A stretch of 64,000 nt of DNA from Kitasatospora xanthocidica (GTDB taxonomy: Bacteria > Actinomycetota > Actinomycetes > Streptomycetales > Streptomycetaceae). Within the stretch, counting starts at the first letter, position 1, and every line of letters starts with the position of its first letter. The translations under genes were made by a program, and so were the position numbers. Below are positions 50,468 through 56,871 of this stretch, in pieces. Location: the NCBI RefSeq assembly GCF_014656195.1, contig NZ_BNBY01000008.1, positions 116,374-180,373 on the forward strand, given 5' to 3'. The notes under the pieces were generated by a model that was given only the letters and a program-made list of their open reading frames with translations, was not told where the DNA came from and searched no databases.

Positions 50468-50514
50468 TTGACACATGTCTACTTACGGGCGCTAGCTTAG
50501 TAGACACGTGTCAA
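50468..50514. promoter_or_regulatory. Paired TetR operators between tetR and the DUF4345 gene
   Basis: TTGACACATGTCTA (50468-50481) and TAGACACGTGTCAA (50501-50514) are inverted copies with one mismatch; each half is itself nearly palindromic (GACACRTGTC). Centres are 33 bp apart, three helical turns. Each copy contains a TTGACA -35 reading inwards, so repressor binding would cover promoters for both divergent genes. Confidence 0.75.
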
Positions 50515-50578
50515 CCAGAGCCGAGGGCGTGCCGAGGACTGCGCGCCCCCGGCCGGACCGAGGACGGGTGGGTGGGTC

Positions 50579-51010
50579 ATGGCCAGGACGCTGCGGGTGC
50601 TCACGTGGACGATGGGGGTCGCCTGCGTGGCGATCGGGTTCTTCCACATCCTGCTGGGGAACGCCGCGATGCCCGGGATCGCGGACGCGGGGCCGACGGT
50701 CGGCAGCTTCGGCCGCTTCATGGGCGCGGTCTTCGCCGGGTACGGCGCGGCCTGGATCCAGGCCGCCCGGCAGACGCCGGTGCCCGCCCGGACGGTGCGG
50801 TGGCTGGCGGCGGTCCTCCTGCTGGGCGGCCTCGCGCGGGTGCTCTCCCTCGCGGTGGACGGCCGGCCGCACGGCTTCCAGCTGGTGCTGATGGTGATCG
50901 AACTCGGCCTGGCACCGGTCTACTTGCTGCTCGCCGACGCGGACGAGCGGGCACACTCGTCCGCGCGGCGCGGCATCGACGGTACGGGAGTTCAGGCCAC
51001 CGGGGTGTAG
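50579..51010 (+). CDS. DUF4345 family membrane protein
   Basis: A 143-residue protein with four membrane helices, matching DUF4345: VLTWTMGVACVAIGFFHILLGNAA, SFGRFMGAVFAGYGAAWIQAA, WLAAVLLLGGLARVLSLAVDG and LVLMVIELGLAPVYLLLAD. The family's function is not known. It probably responds to the compound sensed by the divergent TetR. The ATG at 50579-50581 has GAGGAC and GGGTGG purine runs ahead. Its 3' end overlaps the FAD monooxygenase gene on the other strand by 19 bp, a tail-to-tail overlap. Confidence 0.88.
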   Translation: MARTLRVLTWTMGVACVAIGFFHILLGNAAMPGIADAGPTVGSFGRFMGAVFAGYGAAWIQAARQTPVPARTVRWLAAVLLLGGLARVLSLAVDGRPHGFQLVLMVIELGLAPVYLLLADADERAHSSARRGIDGTGVQATGV

Positions 51011-52599
51011 CCCCCCAGCTGCTCGGCCAGCGCGCCCGGGTCGGCGGTGGCCCCGGTGAGCGCGACGTAGCCGTCCGGCCGGACCAGCACGACGGCGGCG
51101 CCGCGCAGCCCGTACGCCCGGGCGGCGTGGCCGTCGGGGTCGAGGACGGCGGCCCGGCGCAGCGGGGTGGGGGTGTGCGGGTCGGCCCCGGTCGGCGGGT
51201 CGTGCGGCGCCGGGTGGTCACCGAAGGTCAGCAGCGTGAAGTGCGGGCCGCGGAAGAGGTCGAACAGCCGGGTCGGTGTGCCGTCGACGGTGGTGCAGGG
51301 CGCGTCGGGGGCACGGTCGCCGGCCCGGATGCCGGTGGTGTCGTCGAGGTCGCGGCCGAGCGGCCCGCCCCGGTAGCCGACGGAGAGGCCGGTGAAGTCG
51401 GAGCCCCCGGCGGCCGGATCGACGAACTGCGCGGTGAGCGCGCGGGCACCGTCCGCGCCGAAGAAGGCCCGGTGCTGGGCGGAGGTGGCGGCGAGGACGG
51501 CACGGGCGACGGGCAGCCGCTCGCTCTGGTAGCTGTCGAGCAGTGCGTCGGGGGCGCCGTGCAGGACGGCGGCCAGCTTCCAGCTCAGGTTGTGGGCGTC
51601 CTGGATGCCGGTGTTCATGCCCTGCCCGCCCGCCGCCGAGTGGCAGTGCGCCGCGTCCCCGGCGAGCAGCACCCGGCCGTCCCGGTAGCGCTCGACCATG
51701 CGGACCGTCGGCCGCCAGACGGTGGACCAGACCGGCTCGTGCAGGGTGACCCCGGGCAGTCCGGCCCGTTCGGCGAACAGCCGGCGGAAGGTGTCCCCGG
51801 TCGGGGCCGCGGTCGTGGTCGCGCCGTGCTCCTCCGGGTCGACGGAGGCGTGCACGGCCCAGTTGCCGTCCGCCCTCATCGGGACCATCGCCAGCGCGCC
51901 GACGCCGAACCGGGGGTCGTTCCAGATGTGCATGGCGTCGGTGTCCAGGCCGTCGACCTCCATCGAGGCCATGAGGAACCGTTCCTCCTCCCAGGTCTCG
52001 CCGAGGAAGGGGATGCCGGCCAGCTTGCGGACGGTGCTGCGGCCGCCGTCGCAGCCCACCAGGAAGCGGGCGCCCAGCCACTCGGTGCGGTCGCCGCGCC
52101 GGACGGTGGCGAGCACGCCGTCCGCGTCCTGGACGTACGAGACCAGCTCGGTGTCCGTCTCGACGGTGACGCCGTGCTCGGCGAGCCGGTCGCGCAGCAC
52201 CGCCTCGGTGTGGTGCTGGCCGAGCAGCAGCATGCCGGCATACGGGCGGTCGGGGGTCGGGCGGATTCCGGGCGCCGGATCCACCTCGCCGAGGAACCGG
52301 CTCCCCTCGTACGTCCGGACCTTGAGGTCGAGCCTGCCGAGGTCGAGGATCGCGTCCACCACGCCGAGGTCGTCGAAGACCTCCAGCGTGCGCGGGTTGA
52401 CGCCCTTGCCGCGGACGCCGCGGTCGCGGAACAGCGGCTCCCGCTCGATGACCCGGCAGTCGACGCCGGCGCGGGCCAGCCCGAGGGCGAGCGCGAGGCC
52501 CACCGGGCCGGCGCCGACCACCAGGACGTCGGTGCGGGCGGCGGTGCGGGCGGCGGTGTGGGCGGTGGTGTGGGCGGTGGTGTTGTGCGTTGTGCGCAT
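50992..52599 (-). CDS. FAD-dependent aromatic monooxygenase
   Basis: A 535-residue flavoprotein of the PheA/TfdB/RdmE group. The FAD fold has VVGAGPVGLALALGL (GxGxxG), GCDGGRSTVRKLAG (the DG motif) and LLAGDAAHCHSAAGGQGMN (the GD motif). The C-terminal part is the thioredoxin-like fold of phenol and polyketide hydroxylases. It would use NADPH and O2 to hydroxylate an aromatic or tetracycline-like compound; resistance or degradation is possible. The N-terminal 23 residues are coded by a 12-bp tandem repeat. The start ATG at 52597-52599 faces twin operators controlled by the divergent TetR gene. Confidence 0.94.
   Translation of the reverse strand: MRTTHNTTAHTTAHTAARTAARTDVLVVGAGPVGLALALGLARAGVDCRVIEREPLFRDRGVRGKGVNPRTLEVFDDLGVVDAILDLGRLDLKVRTYEGSRFLGEVDPAPGIRPTPDRPYAGMLLLGQHHTEAVLRDRLAEHGVTVETDTELVSYVQDADGVLATVRRGDRTEWLGARFLVGCDGGRSTVRKLAGIPFLGETWEEERFLMASMEVDGLDTDAMHIWNDPRFGVGALAMVPMRADGNWAVHASVDPEEHGATTTAAPTGDTFRRLFAERAGLPGVTLHEPVWSTVWRPTVRMVERYRDGRVLLAGDAAHCHSAAGGQGMNTGIQDAHNLSWKLAAVLHGAPDALLDSYQSERLPVARAVLAATSAQHRAFFGADGARALTAQFVDPAAGGSDFTGLSVGYRGGPLGRDLDDTTGIRAGDRAPDAPCTTVDGTPTRLFDLFRGPHFTLLTFGDHPAPHDPPTGADPHTPTPLRRAAVLDPDGHAARAYGLRGAAVVLVRPDGYVALTGATADPGALAEQLGGYTPVA
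52532..52579 (-). repeat. Four tandem 12-bp units coding the FAD enzyme N-terminus
   Basis: GTGCGGGCGGCG occurs twice (52532-52555) followed by two copies of GTGTGGGCGGTG (52556-52579). In frame they code alternating TAHT and AART units. This part is outside the folded enzyme and could vary in copy number between strains without loss of frame. Confidence 0.8.
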
Positions 52600-52635
52600 G
52601 ACGGATCTCCCCCTGGCCGGAGGATCCCGGCCATA

Positions 52636-52697
52636 AGATACGGTGCGTTTCTTGTCTTCGACTGTAGACTGCCCTCGATAAGAAACGCAACGTATCT
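52636..52697. promoter_or_regulatory. Twin operators between the FAD monooxygenase and TetR genes
   Basis: The 18-bp site AGATACGGTGCGTTTCTT (52636-52653) recurs inverted at 52680-52697 with one mismatch. Each site has an AAACG-N3-CGTAT half dyad. The two sites are 44 bp apart and frame the divergent promoters, so the TetR at 52709 is the likely repressor of both itself and the monooxygenase. Confidence 0.75.
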
Positions 52698-52708
52698 ATG
52701 AGGGTCGG

Positions 52709-53320
52709 GTGCGGGACTCGGTGGTGGACCACGACAAGCCGGTGCGGCGGCGAGGCGACGAACTGGAACGGGCGATCCTGGACGCCGTCTGGGCCGAACT
52801 CGCCGACCACGGCTACGACCGCCTCACCATGGAGGGCGTCGCCGCCCGCGCCCGGACCAGCAAGCCGGTGCTCTACCGCCGCTGGCCCAACCGCGCCGCC
52901 CTCGTCATCGCCGCCCTCGGCCGCAACGCCCCCGACTACCAGGAGCCGCCGGACACCGGCGAGTTGCGGGCCGACCTGCTGCTCTTCCTCCGCAGCGTGC
53001 TGCACCGCTTCGACGACCTGCCGCCCGCCGCCGTGCACGGCTTCCTGGTCGACCTGCTGCGCGACCCCGAACTGCGGGCCGGCTTCACCGGCGGGCTCAC
53101 CGCCGAGGGCCCGGTCGGCAGCCTGGGCGTGATGATCCGCCGCGCCGCCGACCGGGGCGAGGTCGACCCCGCCCGGATCACCCCGCGCGTCGTCTCCCTC
53201 CCGCTCGACCTGCTGCGGGACGCGTTCCTGGTGGGCGGTTCCGTGCCGTCCGACGCCGTGGTCGCGGAGGTCCTGGACGAGATCGTGCTGCCGCTGCTGC
53301 GGGCGCCGTCCGGGAGTTGA
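52709..53320 (+). CDS. TetR family regulator (FAD monooxygenase control)
   Basis: A 203-residue TetR regulator. The DNA-binding region is LDAVWAELADHGYDRLTMEG, then VAARARTSKPVLYRRWPNRA. The ligand domain includes LFLRSVLHRFDDLPPAAVHG and a C-terminal TetR_C_33-like end. The GTG at 52709 has GAGGG 4 nt upstream; two more GTGs follow in the next six codons. It is divergent from the FAD monooxygenase and its own start lies just after the right-hand 18-bp operator, so both genes should be released by a ligand, probably the enzyme's substrate. Confidence 0.92.
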   Translation: MRDSVVDHDKPVRRRGDELERAILDAVWAELADHGYDRLTMEGVAARARTSKPVLYRRWPNRAALVIAALGRNAPDYQEPPDTGELRADLLLFLRSVLHRFDDLPPAAVHGFLVDLLRDPELRAGFTGGLTAEGPVGSLGVMIRRAADRGEVDPARITPRVVSLPLDLLRDAFLVGGSVPSDAVVAEVLDEIVLPLLRAPSGS

Positions 53321-53435
53321 CTGTCCGTCAGGTCTCGCCGAGGTGGGTGCGGTGTCCTGCCGGGCGGGGCCCGCGCCGGTCCGGGGCCTATGCTCGGAGG
53401 CGATCGAACGTACGTCCGCGAGGAGGGGCCGAGGC

Positions 53436-53978
53436 ATGAGCGGCAGCGTGGTGGCAGTCAGCAGCAATGCCGAATACTCGTTCACCAAGCCGAACCGGAC
53501 CAGCATCACCCTGCTCGCCGGACTCGGCGTGGAGGGCGACGTGCACGCCGGGGTGACGGTCAAGCACCGCTCGCGCGTCGCCCAGGACCCGACCCGGCCC
53601 AACCTCCGCCAGGTCCACCTCATCCACCGCGAACTCCTCACCGAACTCGGCGAGTCCGGCTACGACGTGGCCCCGGGCGCCCTCGGCGAGAACATCACCA
53701 CCCAGGGCGTGGACCTGCTCGGCCTGCCGGTCGGCGCGGTGCTGCGCATCGGCGCCGAGGCGGAGGTCGAGATCACCGGCCTGCGCAACCCCTGCGCGCA
53801 GATCGACACCTACCGCACGGGCCTGCTCAAGCAGGTCGTCGGCCGCGCCGAGGACGGCACCATCGTCCGCCGCGCCGGCATCATGGGCGTCGTCCGCACC
53901 GGAGGCGCGATCCGCCCCGGCGACACCATCGCCGTCGAACTGCCCGACGGACCGCACCAGCCCCTCGACCGGGTCTGA
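53436..53978 (+). CDS. MOSC domain protein
   Basis: A 180-residue MOSC-domain protein, the fold of molybdenum cofactor sulfurases and of YiiM-like reductases. GLGVEGDVHAGVTVKH, then VHLIHRELLTELGESGYDV, GALGENITTQGVDLLGLPVG and LRNPCAQIDTY (conserved Cys) are the motifs; the Cys would hold or transfer sulfur. It is single-domain, as in YiiM. Substrate unknown; a role in detoxifying N-hydroxy compounds is known for relatives. The ATG at 53436 has AGGAGG within 15 nt. A hypothetical gene follows 26 bp later. Confidence 0.92.
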   Translation: MSGSVVAVSSNAEYSFTKPNRTSITLLAGLGVEGDVHAGVTVKHRSRVAQDPTRPNLRQVHLIHRELLTELGESGYDVAPGALGENITTQGVDLLGLPVGAVLRIGAEAEVEITGLRNPCAQIDTYRTGLLKQVVGRAEDGTIVRRAGIMGVVRTGGAIRPGDTIAVELPDGPHQPLDRV

Positions 53979-54004
53979 GGGTCCCGCGGGGAGGAGTTGT
54001 CAGG

Positions 54005-54376
54005 GTGGAAGGGATCACCTTTCGGGCGTGGCGGGGTCCGCACTACGTGACGCTCGCCGAACTGCTGGTCAGGCTCGGCGGTTTCGGGCTGGGGCTGCGG
54101 TGGCGGGTGGAGTGCGACGAGGAGTGGGATCTCACCGCGGAGCTGGCGCGCCGGTCCGCGGGTGACGGGATGGACACCCTGACGCTGTTGTCGCTGGTGG
54201 CCCCGGGCGTCCAGCTGATCGACGCCGAGGCGCGCGGTTTCGCGGAGGGCGCGCTGGTGGTGGTCCTGGCCGAGGTGGACAGCTCGCTGTGGGACGTCAG
54301 AGCGGCCGACGGGCGGGTGCTCGACGAGCTGCGGCGCCAGTTCCCGGACGCCGTCACGCTCCGGCGGGATGCCTGA
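54005..54376 (+). CDS. Hypothetical protein
   Basis: A 123-residue soluble protein with no domain I recognise. It starts VEGITFRAWRGPHYVTLAELLVRLGG and contains a helix-rich middle (DLTAELARRSAGDGMDTLTL). Charge is balanced, no cysteines except one, no signal peptide. The GTG at 54005 has GGAGG-like GAGGAG 8 nt upstream. It lies downstream of the MOSC gene and may be in the same transcript. A strong hairpin follows its end. Confidence 0.65.
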   Translation: MEGITFRAWRGPHYVTLAELLVRLGGFGLGLRWRVECDEEWDLTAELARRSAGDGMDTLTLLSLVAPGVQLIDAEARGFAEGALVVVLAEVDSSLWDVRAADGRVLDELRRQFPDAVTLRRDA

Positions 54377-54437
54377 CCGGCCGGCCGGTGCCGGCGGATA
54401 CCCCCACCCCGTACTGGGGCGGTGGATGAAACGGCCT

Positions 54438-54467
54438 GGGGCCCGGCAGAGTTCGCTGCCGGGCCCC
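54438..54467. terminator. 12-bp bidirectional terminator hairpin
   Basis: GGGGCCCGGCAG (54438-54449) and its complement (54456-54467) form a perfect 12-bp stem with a 6-nt AGTTCG loop, between the hypothetical gene and the convergent csoR gene. Confidence 0.8.
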
Positions 54468-54518
54468 CGGGGTTGAGCGGGTGTCGTGTTGTGCCCTTCC
54501 CTGCCGTGCTGTGCCGGA

Positions 54519-54800
54519 TCAGGAGCGGACGAGGCGGGCGATGGCCTGGTTGGCCTCGCGGATCTTGGTGCCCGCCTCCTGGCCGCCGTCGGCGATGGCG
54601 TCGCGGACGCAGCATTCGATGTGCTCGTCCAGGAGTTGGAGCGCGAAGGACTGGAGGGCCCGGCTGGCGGCGGAGACCTGGGTGAGGACGTCGATGCAGT
54701 AGGTGTCCTGTTCGACCATGCGCTGCAGGCCGCGGATCTGGCCCTCGACGCGGCGGAGCCGCTTGAGGAAGTCGTCCTTGTGGGGGCTGTAACCGGCCAT
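54519..54800 (-). CDS. csoR: Copper-sensing repressor CsoR
   Basis: A 93-residue all-helical Cu(I) sensor. The copper ligands fit CsoR: Cys in DTYCIDVLTQ, then His and Cys in LDEHIECCVRD. RLRRVEGQIRGLQRMV is the family N-terminus. When Cu(I) binds, CsoR leaves its operator. GGAG lies 6 nt upstream of ATG 54798-54800. It is 65 bp downstream of copZ, in the same direction, and probably in one operon under the box at 55282-55298. The same operator form appears near 61337, so the regulon in this window has at least two targets. Confidence 0.95.
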   Translation of the reverse strand: MAGYSPHKDDFLKRLRRVEGQIRGLQRMVEQDTYCIDVLTQVSAASRALQSFALQLLDEHIECCVRDAIADGGQEAGTKIREANQAIARLVRS

Positions 54801-54865
54801 GACCGTCTCCGGTTCCTGTGCGGTGAGGAGTGCTCTCACTCTACCGGGGCGCGGTGGGCGGGGAG

Positions 54866-55210
54866 TCAGCCCTCGATGCGGCCGGCCAGGTCGTAGCCGG
54901 CCTCGTCGATAGCGGCGGCCACGTCGGCGTCGGCGAGCGGCCGGGTGCTGCCGACGGTGACCTTGCCGGTGGTGAGGTCGACGGCGACGTCGGTGACGCC
55001 GTCGAGCTTCTTCAACTCCGCGGTGACCGAGGAGACGCAGTGGCCGCAGGTCATGCCCTTGACCTGGAAGGCCGAGGTCGAGGCGGACCCGGTGGCGGGG
55101 GCGGTGGTGGCGCCGGTGCCGCACGAGCCGCAGCAGGAGGAGCCCTCGGTGGTGACCTCGAGGGCGGCCTCGGTGGCGGCCGACGCGACGGTGACGGTGG
55201 TCTCGCTCAT
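54866..55210 (-). CDS. copZ: Copper chaperone CopZ with Cys-rich extension
   Basis: A 114-residue copper chaperone. The HMA domain (about residues 47-114) holds FQVKGMTCGHCVSSVTAEL with the CxxC copper site and the beta-alpha-beta pattern. The N-terminal 46 residues are an extra segment with EGSSCCGSCGTG, another cysteine cluster, followed by an Ala/Thr/Ser linker; ordinary CopZ proteins are 65-70 residues. The extension may bind further Cu(I). AGGAG precedes the ATG. A CsoR box lies 72 bp upstream. Confidence 0.92.
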   Translation of the reverse strand: MSETTVTVASAATEAALEVTTEGSSCCGSCGTGATTAPATGSASTSAFQVKGMTCGHCVSSVTAELKKLDGVTDVAVDLTTGKVTVGSTRPLADADVAAAIDEAGYDLAGRIEG

Positions 55211-55281
55211 GGGTGTGCTCCTGTCGTCCGTTCCGGCGCCGGCCGGAGTGTCCCGGCCGGCTGCTTCGTTCCGAACATACC

Positions 55282-55298
55282 ATACCCCCCTAGGGTAC
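55282..55298. promoter_or_regulatory. CsoR operator of the copZ-csoR operon
   Basis: ATACCC-CCCTA-GGGTAC is the 6+5+6 dyad known for CsoR-type repressors. On the minus strand it reads into a GTATGGTATG -10-like region before copZ. Confidence 0.8.
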
Positions 55299-55329
55299 TG
55301 AAGAGGCCTGCCCGGCCACGGGTCGTCCG

Positions 55330-55453
55330 CCCCTGGACGGGATCAACAGCGGGATGTGGCAATCCTGTTGCGGCCACCGGGCAGGGTGGGAGGCGGCCTC
55401 CCGCCACCCGGAAACCGGCAGACGACCGACGCCCACCACACGAGGTGAACCCG
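55330..55453 (+). promoter_or_regulatory. Structured leader upstream of metF
   Basis: The leader can form a CAACA...TGTTG hairpin with a GGAT/ATCC upper stem near 55347-55373, and a GGGTGG...CCACCC hairpin near 55385-55412. This is followed by a CCCGGAAACCGGCAGACGA-like stretch. Such structure before a methionine/folate gene suggests cis-control. I could not assign it to a known SAM, THF or cobalamin riboswitch class. Confidence 0.4.
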
Positions 55454-56389
55454 ATGGACCAGACCACTTCCCGCAGCGGTCCGCGCGGCCTGCGCGACAC
55501 CCTCGCCGCCGGCGAGCGCACGTACTCCTTCGAGTTCTTCCCCGCCAAGGACGAGTCCGGCGAGCGCGCGCTGTGGGCCGCGATCCGGCGGGTCGAGGCG
55601 GTCGCGCCGACCTTCGTCTCGGTCACCTACGGCGCGGGCGGCTCCTCGCGCGACCGCACCATCGAGACCACCGAGCGGATCGCCGCGCAGACCACGCTGC
55701 GCCCGGTGGCCCACCTCACCGCCGTCGGGCACTCCACCGCCGAACTCCAGGCCGTGCTGCGGCGCTACGCGGACGTCGGGATCCGTGACGTGCTCGCCCT
55801 GCGGGGTGATCCGCCCGGCGACCCCAACGGCGTCTGGGAGCAGCATCCGCAGGGGCTACGGCACGCCGCCGAGCTGGTCCGGCTGGTCAAGGACTGCGGC
55901 GCGTTCACCGTCGGCGTGGCGGCCTTCCCCGAGCGCCACCCGCGCTCCGCGGACTGGGACGACGACATCCGGCACTTCGTCGCCAAGTGCCGGGCCGGCG
56001 CCGACTACGCCGTCACCCAGATGTTCTTCGAGGTCGAGCACTACCTGCGGCTGCGGGACCGGCTGGCCGCGGCGAGCTGCGGGACGCCGGTCATCCCCGA
56101 GATCATGCCCGCCACCGACGTGCGTCAGATCAGCCGCTTCGCCGAGCTGAGCGGGGCGTCCTTCCCGGCCGGGCTGGCGCTGCGGCTGGAGGCGGCCCGC
56201 GGCGACCGGGCGGCCGCGCACCGCATCGGCGTCGAGCACGCGACCCGGATGGCGGAGCGCCTGCTGAGTGAGGGCGCGCCGGGCCTGCACTACATCACGC
56301 TGAACCGCTCCACCGCCGCGCTGGAGATCCACCGCAACCTCGGACTCGACCGCCCGGTACGGGAACCCGTGGCCGTCGCCCGCGGCTGA
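55454..56389 (+). CDS. metF: 5,10-methylenetetrahydrofolate reductase
   Basis: A 311-residue flavoenzyme with a TIM-barrel fold that reduces methylene-THF to methyl-THF, the methyl donor for methionine synthase. YSFEFFPAKDESGE is the N-terminal motif with the catalytic Glu-Phe-Phe-Pro part, followed by SVTYGAGGSSRDRTIE, DVLALRGDPPGD, FTVGVAAFPERHP and MFFEVEHYLR. The length is standard for bacterial MetF without a regulatory domain. GAGGTG precedes the ATG. The structured leader upstream suggests regulation. A bidirectional hairpin follows. Confidence 0.96.
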   Translation: MDQTTSRSGPRGLRDTLAAGERTYSFEFFPAKDESGERALWAAIRRVEAVAPTFVSVTYGAGGSSRDRTIETTERIAAQTTLRPVAHLTAVGHSTAELQAVLRRYADVGIRDVLALRGDPPGDPNGVWEQHPQGLRHAAELVRLVKDCGAFTVGVAAFPERHPRSADWDDDIRHFVAKCRAGADYAVTQMFFEVEHYLRLRDRLAAASCGTPVIPEIMPATDVRQISRFAELSGASFPAGLALRLEAARGDRAAAHRIGVEHATRMAERLLSEGAPGLHYITLNRSTAALEIHRNLGLDRPVREPVAVARG

Positions 56390-56442
56390 CCCCGGCCCGC
56401 GCCGATACGCCTTGGTCGGGACGTACGGAAGAACCGAGAGGA

Positions 56443-56467
56443 CCCGGGAGCGTAGCCAGCTCCCGGG
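56443..56467. terminator. Hairpin between metF and the tRNA-like locus
   Basis: CCCGGGAGC (56443-56451) and GCTCCCGGG (56459-56467) form a perfect 9-bp stem with a 7-nt loop. It can end metF (plus strand) and the tRNA-like transcript (minus strand). Confidence 0.7.
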
Positions 56468-56527
56468 CCCCTGTTTGCCGCCCAATTGCGCACACCGGCA
56501 CGTTTAAGGGTCGTGGATCAGATTGAA

Positions 56528-56600
56528 ATCGGCGCGTTCTACCTTTGAACTACCGTGCCACGGAGCGGCACAGACAGGACTTGAACCTGCATTCGTCGAT
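56528..56600 (-). tRNA. Permuted tRNA-like gene, unit B
   Basis: Read on the minus strand, the 3' part comes first. It has a possible anticodon 3' stem (56598-56594), a T-arm GCAGG-UUCAAGU-CCUGU (56590-56574) and an acceptor strand CUGUGCC (56573-56567), then G (56566) as discriminator. Six bases later the 5' part begins: acceptor GGCACGG (56559-56553), U8 A9, D-arm GUUC-AAAGGUA-GAAC (56550-56536) and CGCCG (56534-56530). The acceptor strands pair over 7 bp (one G-U), the T-loop fits UUCRANY, and A14, G18, G19 and A21 are all in place. The anticodon stem has one mismatch, the variable loop is short, and CCA is not encoded. The anticodon cannot be assigned. Confidence 0.65.
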
Positions 56601-56671
56601 ATTCGTCCACACCCGGTCGATCCGGTGTTCGGCGGCGAATGCTGAGACTGGAGCGAGAGTCTGAGATTCAC

Positions 56672-56748
56672 GGGGCCTGCCTCTTCCGAGCTTGGGCTAC
56701 CCCGGCCGGTGGTGCCGGGGGGAGGACTCGAACCTCCACTGTGACCCC
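56672..56748 (-). tRNA. Permuted tRNA-like gene, unit A
   Basis: Read on the minus strand, the 3' part comes first: anticodon 3' stem GGGUC (56747-56743), variable loop ACAGU, T-arm GGAGG-UUCGAGU-CCUCC (56737-56721), acceptor CCCCGGC (56720-56714), A73 and an encoded CCA (56712-56710). Three bases later the 5' part follows: GCCGGGG (56706-56700), U8 A9, D-arm GCC...GGC with G18 G19, A26 and the anticodon 5' stem GGCCC (56677-56673). The acceptor stem pairs perfectly over 7 bp, the T-stem over 5 bp, and the anticodon stem over 5 bp with one G-U. No matching acceptor 5' strand lies upstream, where a normal tRNA would need it. The anticodon is unresolved because the loop is split. Confidence 0.72.
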
Positions 56749-56793
56749 TGGTCAGCTTCAACATCAGTGTCAGCTTTTCGCACCGTGCAGCGC

Positions 56794-56862
56794 ACCCGCC
56801 CGGTCTGCCCGGGACGGGTCGTGTTCGCGCTCGGTGCGCCCGCCCGGCTCCCCGGGCGGGCG
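56794..56862 (-). terminator. Two hairpins after the DUF7873 gene
   Basis: Stem CGCCCGCCCGG (56837-56847) with its complement (56852-56862) has a 4-nt loop. A second ACCCG-CCCGG stem (56794-56803 with 56809-56819, one bulge) follows. They separate the DUF7873 gene from the tRNA-like locus, which starts about 45 nt further on. Confidence 0.65.
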
Positions 56863-56871
56863 ATCATGGGG

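Noticed and set aside
55330..55453. Cobalamin or SAM riboswitch before metF
   Set aside because: A CCCGGAAACCGGCAGACGA stretch recalls the 3' part of a cobalamin riboswitch, but the central GCCACTG-type box is not in place. No class was assigned.
56560..56790. Ordinary tRNA genes on the minus strand
   Set aside because: Each T-arm/acceptor 3' end lacks a matching 5' acceptor and D-arm upstream within normal distance. The matching 5' strands are only found downstream, so a normal order does not fold.
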